64,000 nt of DNA from Methylibium sp035762065 (lineage in GTDB: Bacteria > Pseudomonadota > Gammaproteobacteria > Burkholderiales > Burkholderiaceae_C), in assembly GCF_035762065.1 (NCBI RefSeq), contig NZ_DASTPW010000002.1, positions 186,001 through 250,000 of the forward strand, read 5' to 3'. Shown one piece after another: positions 60,687 to 64,000 of the stretch (within the stretch, counting starts at the first letter, position 1; each line of letters opens with the position of its first letter). The notes below the pieces were generated by a model that did no database searches, was not told the DNA's origin, and saw only the letters and a list, made by a program, of their open reading frames with translations. Position numbers and translations under genes: made by a program.

Positions 60687-61076
60687 TCAGAAGCAGTCCA
60701 GCTCCGGCCGCTTCAGGCGGCAGCTCCAGCGAAAACCATTGACGCCCTGCTTGGCCGAGCGGCGCAGCAAGGCGGTCGGCTCCGCGGCGATCGCATCCGG
60801 CAGCGGCACGGCCAGTGCGGCGTTCGTCGAGTTGGTGAAGAAGTTGATGAAGCAGGTCTCCTGCCCCTTGCACAGCGCGGCGATCTGCTGCTCGTAGGCG
60901 GCCCGATCCTGGGCCTTGTCGACCGGCACGATCACCATCTGGATGATTCCCTGCCGGCCGGCGACGGTCCACGTGGCGTTCGGGGTCGCGGCATGCGCCG
61001 CGACCGTGGTCAACAAGGTTGCGGCCAGCGCGGCGAACGCTCGGCAATGCAAACGGGACAGGGTCATCGGGCTCAT
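60687..61076 (-). CDS. Small exported protein of unknown function
   Basis: 129 residues with a signal peptide (FAALAATLLTTVAAHAAT). The mature part has four Cys (ALCKGQETCF, WSCRLKRPELDCF), which suggests two disulfides, and no membrane helix. No family recognised. Start ATG 61076, with ATG 61067 as alternative. It is divergent from the DUF808 gene with 85 bp between. Confidence 0.65.
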   Translation of the reverse strand: MSPMTLSRLHCRAFAALAATLLTTVAAHAATPNATWTVAGRQGIIQMVIVPVDKAQDRAAYEQQIAALCKGQETCFINFFTNSTNAALAVPLPDAIAAEPTALLRRSAKQGVNGFRWSCRLKRPELDCF

Positions 61077-61161
61077 CGTGCATTGGCCTCTCACGGCGGG
61101 TGTCGATGATGCCGGAGCCCCGGCTACATTCGTCCGCACCGCCTCTTCTTCAACGTCACCG

Positions 61162-62079
61162 ATGGCCGCCACCAGCCTGCTCGCTCTGATCGACGACATC
61201 GCCACGCTGCTCGACGACGTCTCGGTGATGACCAAGGTGGCCGCCAAGAAGACGGCCGGCGTGCTGGGCGACGACCTCGCGCTGAACGCGCAGCAGGTCA
61301 CCGGCGTCAACGCCGACCGCGAACTGCCGGTGGTCTGGGCGGTCGCCAAGGGCTCGACCGTCAACAAGCTGATCCTGGTGCCGCTGGCGCTCGCGATCAG
61401 CGCCTTCGCTCCCTGGGCGGTGACTCCGCTGCTGATGGTCGGCGGGGCCTTTCTCTGCTACGAGGGCTTCGAGAAACTGGCGCACAAGTTCCTGCATCGT
61501 GGCGAAGCCGACGATGCACGCGCGAAGCTTGCGGCGCTGCAGCCGGTCGAGGTGGACCCGGTCGCCTTCGAGAAAGACAAGATCAAGGGCGCGGTGCGGA
61601 CCGACTTCGTGCTCTCGGCCGAGATCATCGCGATCACCCTCGGCGTCGTCGCCGGCGAGCCGCTGGCCAAGCAGGTCGGGGTGCTGGTGGCGATCGCAAC
61701 GGTGATGACGGTCGGTGTCTACGGCTTCGTCGCCGGCATCGTGAAGCTCGACGATGCGGGGCTGTGGCTGAGCCGCCGCGCATCGGCCTTCGCGAAGGGC
61801 GCCGGCCGCGCGATCCTCGCGGCGGCGCCGTGGCTGATGAAGCTGCTGTCGGTCGCCGGCACCGCGGCGATGTTCCTGGTCGGCGGCGGCATCCTGACGC
61901 ATGGCATCGCGCCGGTGCACCACGCAATCGAGGCGATCACCGCGCAGGTCGGTGGCGTGTTCGCCGCCGTGTTGCCAGCCTTGCTGAACGGCCTCTTCGG
62001 CGTGCTGGCCGGCGCGGTCTGTCTGCTCGGGGTTGGTGCGGTGACGCGTGTCGTCAAGAAGAAGCCTGCGGCGGCCTGA
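61162..62079 (+). CDS. DUF808 family membrane protein
   Basis: 305-aa protein of the DUF808 (YedI-like) family with about six membrane helices. Family sequence: SLLALIDDIATLLDDVSVMTKVAAKKTAGVLGDDLALNAQQVTG and the central GAFLCYEGFEKLAHK. Function of the family is not established; an inner-membrane transport or stress role is possible. An inverted repeat lies beyond the stop. Confidence 0.9.
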   Translation: MAATSLLALIDDIATLLDDVSVMTKVAAKKTAGVLGDDLALNAQQVTGVNADRELPVVWAVAKGSTVNKLILVPLALAISAFAPWAVTPLLMVGGAFLCYEGFEKLAHKFLHRGEADDARAKLAALQPVEVDPVAFEKDKIKGAVRTDFVLSAEIIAITLGVVAGEPLAKQVGVLVAIATVMTVGVYGFVAGIVKLDDAGLWLSRRASAFAKGAGRAILAAAPWLMKLLSVAGTAAMFLVGGGILTHGIAPVHHAIEAITAQVGGVFAAVLPALLNGLFGVLAGAVCLLGVGAVTRVVKKKPAAA

Positions 62080-62151
62080 AGGGCGAAGTCGGCACCACGC
62101 TGGCGCCGGGGGACGGCAAAGCCGTCAGGCGGCCGACGTGGCAAGAACAAC

Positions 62152-62174
62152 GAAGCCGGCACAGGGCCGGCTTC
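62152..62174. terminator. Hairpin between the convergent DUF808 and H-NS genes
   Basis: Perfect 9-bp stem GAAGCCGGC/GCCGGCTTC with a 5-nt loop. No strong T-run on either strand; it could serve both convergent genes as a terminator or mRNA end. Confidence 0.55.
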
Positions 62175-62202
62175 AGGGCCGAGCGGGGCGCTTGAATCCC
62201 CT

Positions 62203-62541
62203 TCAGATCTTGAATTCGTCGATCTTGCGGCCCGAGGCGAGCAGTGCCTTCAGCCATTTCGGCTGCAGCCCGCGGCCGGTCCAGGTATCCCCGGTCGCGG
62301 AATTGCGGTATTTCGGCGCGACCTTGCCGCCGCCGGTTTTCGGGGTGGGCGTGCGCTTGCCGCGGCCGCCGCGTCCACCGAGATCGGCCATGCTGATGCC
62401 GTGCTCGCTCATCAGCGACTTGATCCTGTTGACGACATCGGCGTGTTCGCTCGCGCGGGCCGCCTTGATCTTCTCGGCAATCTCCGCAGTTTCCTTCTCC
62501 AAGGCCTGCTTTTTTGCAACCAGTTCCTGGTACGTGCTCAT
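62203..62541 (-). CDS. H-NS family nucleoid protein
   Basis: 112-aa H-NS-like DNA-binding protein. N-terminal coiled-coil oligomerisation region (residues about 1-50), Gly/Arg-rich linker (GGRGGRGKRTP) and the C-terminal DNA-binding domain with YRNSATGDTWTGRGLQPKWLKALL, the core (T-W-x-G-R-G) motif of the beta-proteobacterial H-NS group. It binds AT-rich DNA and silences transcription. ATG 62541 with AGGAGAATCGC upstream. Confidence 0.92.
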   Translation of the reverse strand: MSTYQELVAKKQALEKETAEIAEKIKAARASEHADVVNRIKSLMSEHGISMADLGGRGGRGKRTPTPKTGGGKVAPKYRNSATGDTWTGRGLQPKWLKALLASGRKIDEFKI

Positions 62542-62642
62542 GCGCGATTCTCCTGTCGAATGATGGGGCTCGTCCCAACGAGCGGGGCGAGTTTAAGCGA
62601 GGTTTCCGCCCGCCACCCTTTCATCCGACTGGAACATGTATT

Positions 62643-63701
62643 TCATCGATACCCGACCTGGTCCAGCAGCCGCTGCACCGTCACCGAATTCCTGCCCACC
62701 ACCGAGATCGGGATCAATTCAGCCTTGAATTCGCCCATCGCGTCGAGCGCCGGATTCGCGAGCTTCACGCCCGGAACCACCGCGTATTCGTTGTTGCCGT
62801 TGGCGAAGTAGCTCTGCGCCGCGTCGCCGGCCAAGTACTCCAGGAACTTGACAGCCGCCTCACGGTTCTTCGCATGCTTGGCCACCGCGCCGCCGGCGAC
62901 GTTCACGTGGGTGCCCCAGGAAGCCTGGTTCGGAAAGACCACGCCGATCTTCTCGGTGACCGCGCGGTCCTCGGGCTTCTCCGAGCGCAGCAGCCGCGCG
63001 AGGTAATAGCTGTTGGTCAAGGCGACCTGGCATTCGCCGCTGGCGACGGCTTTGATCTGGTCGGTATCGCCGCCCTTCGGATCGCGCGCCATGTTGGCGA
63101 CCATCCCCTTGAGCCACGCCTCGGTTTTTTCGGCGCCCAGGTGCTGGTAAAGCGCACCGAACAGCGAAAGGTTGTACGGGTGTGAGCCCGAGCGGGTGCA
63201 CAGCTTGCCCTTGTTTTTCGGGTCGCCGAGTTCCTCGTAAGTATCGACGTCGTCGCGCTTGACCGCCGCCTTGTTGTAGACCACGACCCGCGCGCGCGTC
63301 GAGAAGCCGAACCATTGGGCACCGTTGCCGTCGTCGGCGCCGCGCAATTGCGCCGGGATGCGCGACTCCAGCACTTTGGACTTGACCGGCTGGAAAAGGC
63401 CGTCGGCCTCGGCGCGATACAGCCGGGCGGCATCCACCAGCAGGATCGCGTCGGCCGGGCTCGACGCGCCTTCACTCTTCAGCCGCGCGAGCAGCCCGGC
63501 GTCGTCCGCATCGACCCGGTTGATGCGGATGCCGGTGGCTTTGGTGAATCCCGTGTAGAGCGCCTCGTCGGTATGGTAGTGGCGTGCCGAATACAGATTC
63601 AGCACCTGCTCCTGCGCGAACACGGTCGGCGCCGAAAACCAGGCGAGGGCGGCGAAAGCCGCACCGGCCGTTGCGCGGACCGAATGACGGATGAGGGACA
63701 T
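62643..63701 (-). CDS. fbpA: Ferric iron ABC transporter substrate-binding protein
   Basis: 352-aa periplasmic iron-binding protein of the FbpA/FutA/AfuA type with a signal peptide (cleavage near FAQEQ). Typical features are LNLYSARHYHTDEALY, with the tyrosine ligands in the N-terminal and later parts (NSYYLARLL), and GDTDQIKAVASGECQ. No permease or ATPase genes follow in the window. A Fur-type box and a TATAGT -10 lie just upstream, so iron-limited expression is likely. Confidence 0.93.
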   Translation of the reverse strand: MSLIRHSVRATAGAAFAALAWFSAPTVFAQEQVLNLYSARHYHTDEALYTGFTKATGIRINRVDADDAGLLARLKSEGASSPADAILLVDAARLYRAEADGLFQPVKSKVLESRIPAQLRGADDGNGAQWFGFSTRARVVVYNKAAVKRDDVDTYEELGDPKNKGKLCTRSGSHPYNLSLFGALYQHLGAEKTEAWLKGMVANMARDPKGGDTDQIKAVASGECQVALTNSYYLARLLRSEKPEDRAVTEKIGVVFPNQASWGTHVNVAGGAVAKHAKNREAAVKFLEYLAGDAAQSYFANGNNEYAVVPGVKLANPALDAMGEFKAELIPISVVGRNSVTVQRLLDQVGYR

Positions 63702-63743
63702 GGAGGCTCCTTGCGACGAGGGAGTCGCACTATAGCCACCAAC

Positions 63744-63756
63744 GAGAATCATTCGC
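63744..63756. promoter_or_regulatory. Fur box upstream of fbpA
   Basis: GAGAATCATTCGC matches 9 of 12 defining bases of the GATAAT-N-ATTATC Fur consensus. It lies 43 bp before the fbpA start and beside a minus-strand -10 TATAGT (63729-63734), where bound Fur would block transcription when iron is plentiful. Confidence 0.65.
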
Positions 63757-63822
63757 GTTGAAGCCTTGCCGGCGTGTCGCTGCCGGGCCGCGCGCGGTGC
63801 CTGGTGCGCGCTGCAGCGCGTC

Positions 63823-64000
63823 TCAGGCGCTAGGCGGCACGTACCCGGCGGGCTGGTCCACGCCGGCGCCGAAAAAGTAGTTCTCCATCTGCCGCGCCAG
63901 GTACTGCCGCGCGCGTGCATCGGCGAGGTTGAGCCGGTTCTCGTTGACCAGCATGGTCTGGTGCTTGAGCCAGGCGGCCCAGGCTTCCTTCGACACGTTG
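63823..64000 (-). CDS. yggX: YggX, iron(II)-trafficking/oxidative-damage protein, C-terminal part
   Basis: The last 58 residues and stop of YggX, cut at the window end, so the start is not seen. The visible NVSKEAWAAWLKHQTMLVNENRLNLADARARQYLARQME and FFGAGVDQPAGYVPP are highly characteristic of the family (about 90 aa). YggX protects Fe-S clusters from oxidative damage. It lies upstream of the Fur-controlled fbpA on the same strand, 121 bp apart. Confidence 0.93.
   Translation of the reverse strand, partial: NVSKEAWAAWLKHQTMLVNENRLNLADARARQYLARQMENYFFGAGVDQPAGYVPPSA

Overview
This is high-GC DNA (roughly 70% by eye) from an anoxygenic phototrophic betaproteobacterium, most likely a Burkholderiales member close to Rubrivivax/Roseateles. 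The reasons are the photosynthesis gene order crtEF-bchCXYZ-pufBALMC, a lipoprotein tetraheme PufC, a HiPIP gene, Bug/TctC-type transport, and the absence of pufX and pufQ. No rRNA, tRNA, CRISPR array, phage or insertion sequence was recognised. Coding density is high and most long antisense reading frames are GC artefacts.

Positions 1-16991 are one end of a photosynthesis gene cluster. They hold a TspO fragment, a small membrane protein, then a tightly overlapping bchI-bchD-bchO-crtB run (Mg chelatase and early carotenoid synthesis). Next come crtE-crtF and bchC-bchX-bchY-bchZ, each group preceded by a promoter whose -35 box lies inside a perfect TGT-N12-ACA (PpsR/CrtJ-type) palindrome. The puf operon follows: pufB, an unexpected 74-aa PufB-like polypeptide lacking both antenna histidines, pufA, pufL, pufM and pufC. 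PufC carries an extra C-terminal OmpA-like domain. A Tat-exported HiPIP, the likely soluble donor to PufC, is encoded about 32 kb away at 48896.

Positions 17151-22922 form a solute-uptake and activation module: an acyl/oxalyl-CoA-ligase-like enzyme, a tripartite tricarboxylate transporter (TctC, TctB, TctA) and a ketopantoate-reductase-like enzyme. On the minus strand at 23091-27660 lie a Ser/Thr kinase, a membrane c-heme sensor (DUF3365/Tll0287-like), an FAH-family hydrolase and a ModE/LysR-type regulator. Positions 27752-31751 hold a tungstate/molybdate locus (tupB, tupC, an XdhC-family protein, a stand-alone ModE-like HTH, tupA). A twelve-copy hexanucleotide repeat lies between the HTH gene and tupA.

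Positions 31783-49200 are mostly housekeeping and signalling genes: GGDEF and EAL c-di-GMP enzymes, AIM24, Xaa-Pro aminopeptidase, NDH-2, a TAXI protein, FKBP, acyl-CoA ligase, CorC-like protein, a broken chrA pair, a cold-shock protein with strong terminators, tRNA 2-selenouridine synthase, glycerophosphodiesterase and HiPIP. Positions 49400-64000 hold small exported proteins, RsgA, an RluA-type synthase, a PhnD-like protein and an S9 peptidase. They also hold a quinoprotein-associated trio (degenerate MBL protein, SoxYZ-like carrier, thioredoxin-like protein), an ABC exporter, DUF808, H-NS, a Fur-controlled iron-binding protein and the end of yggX.
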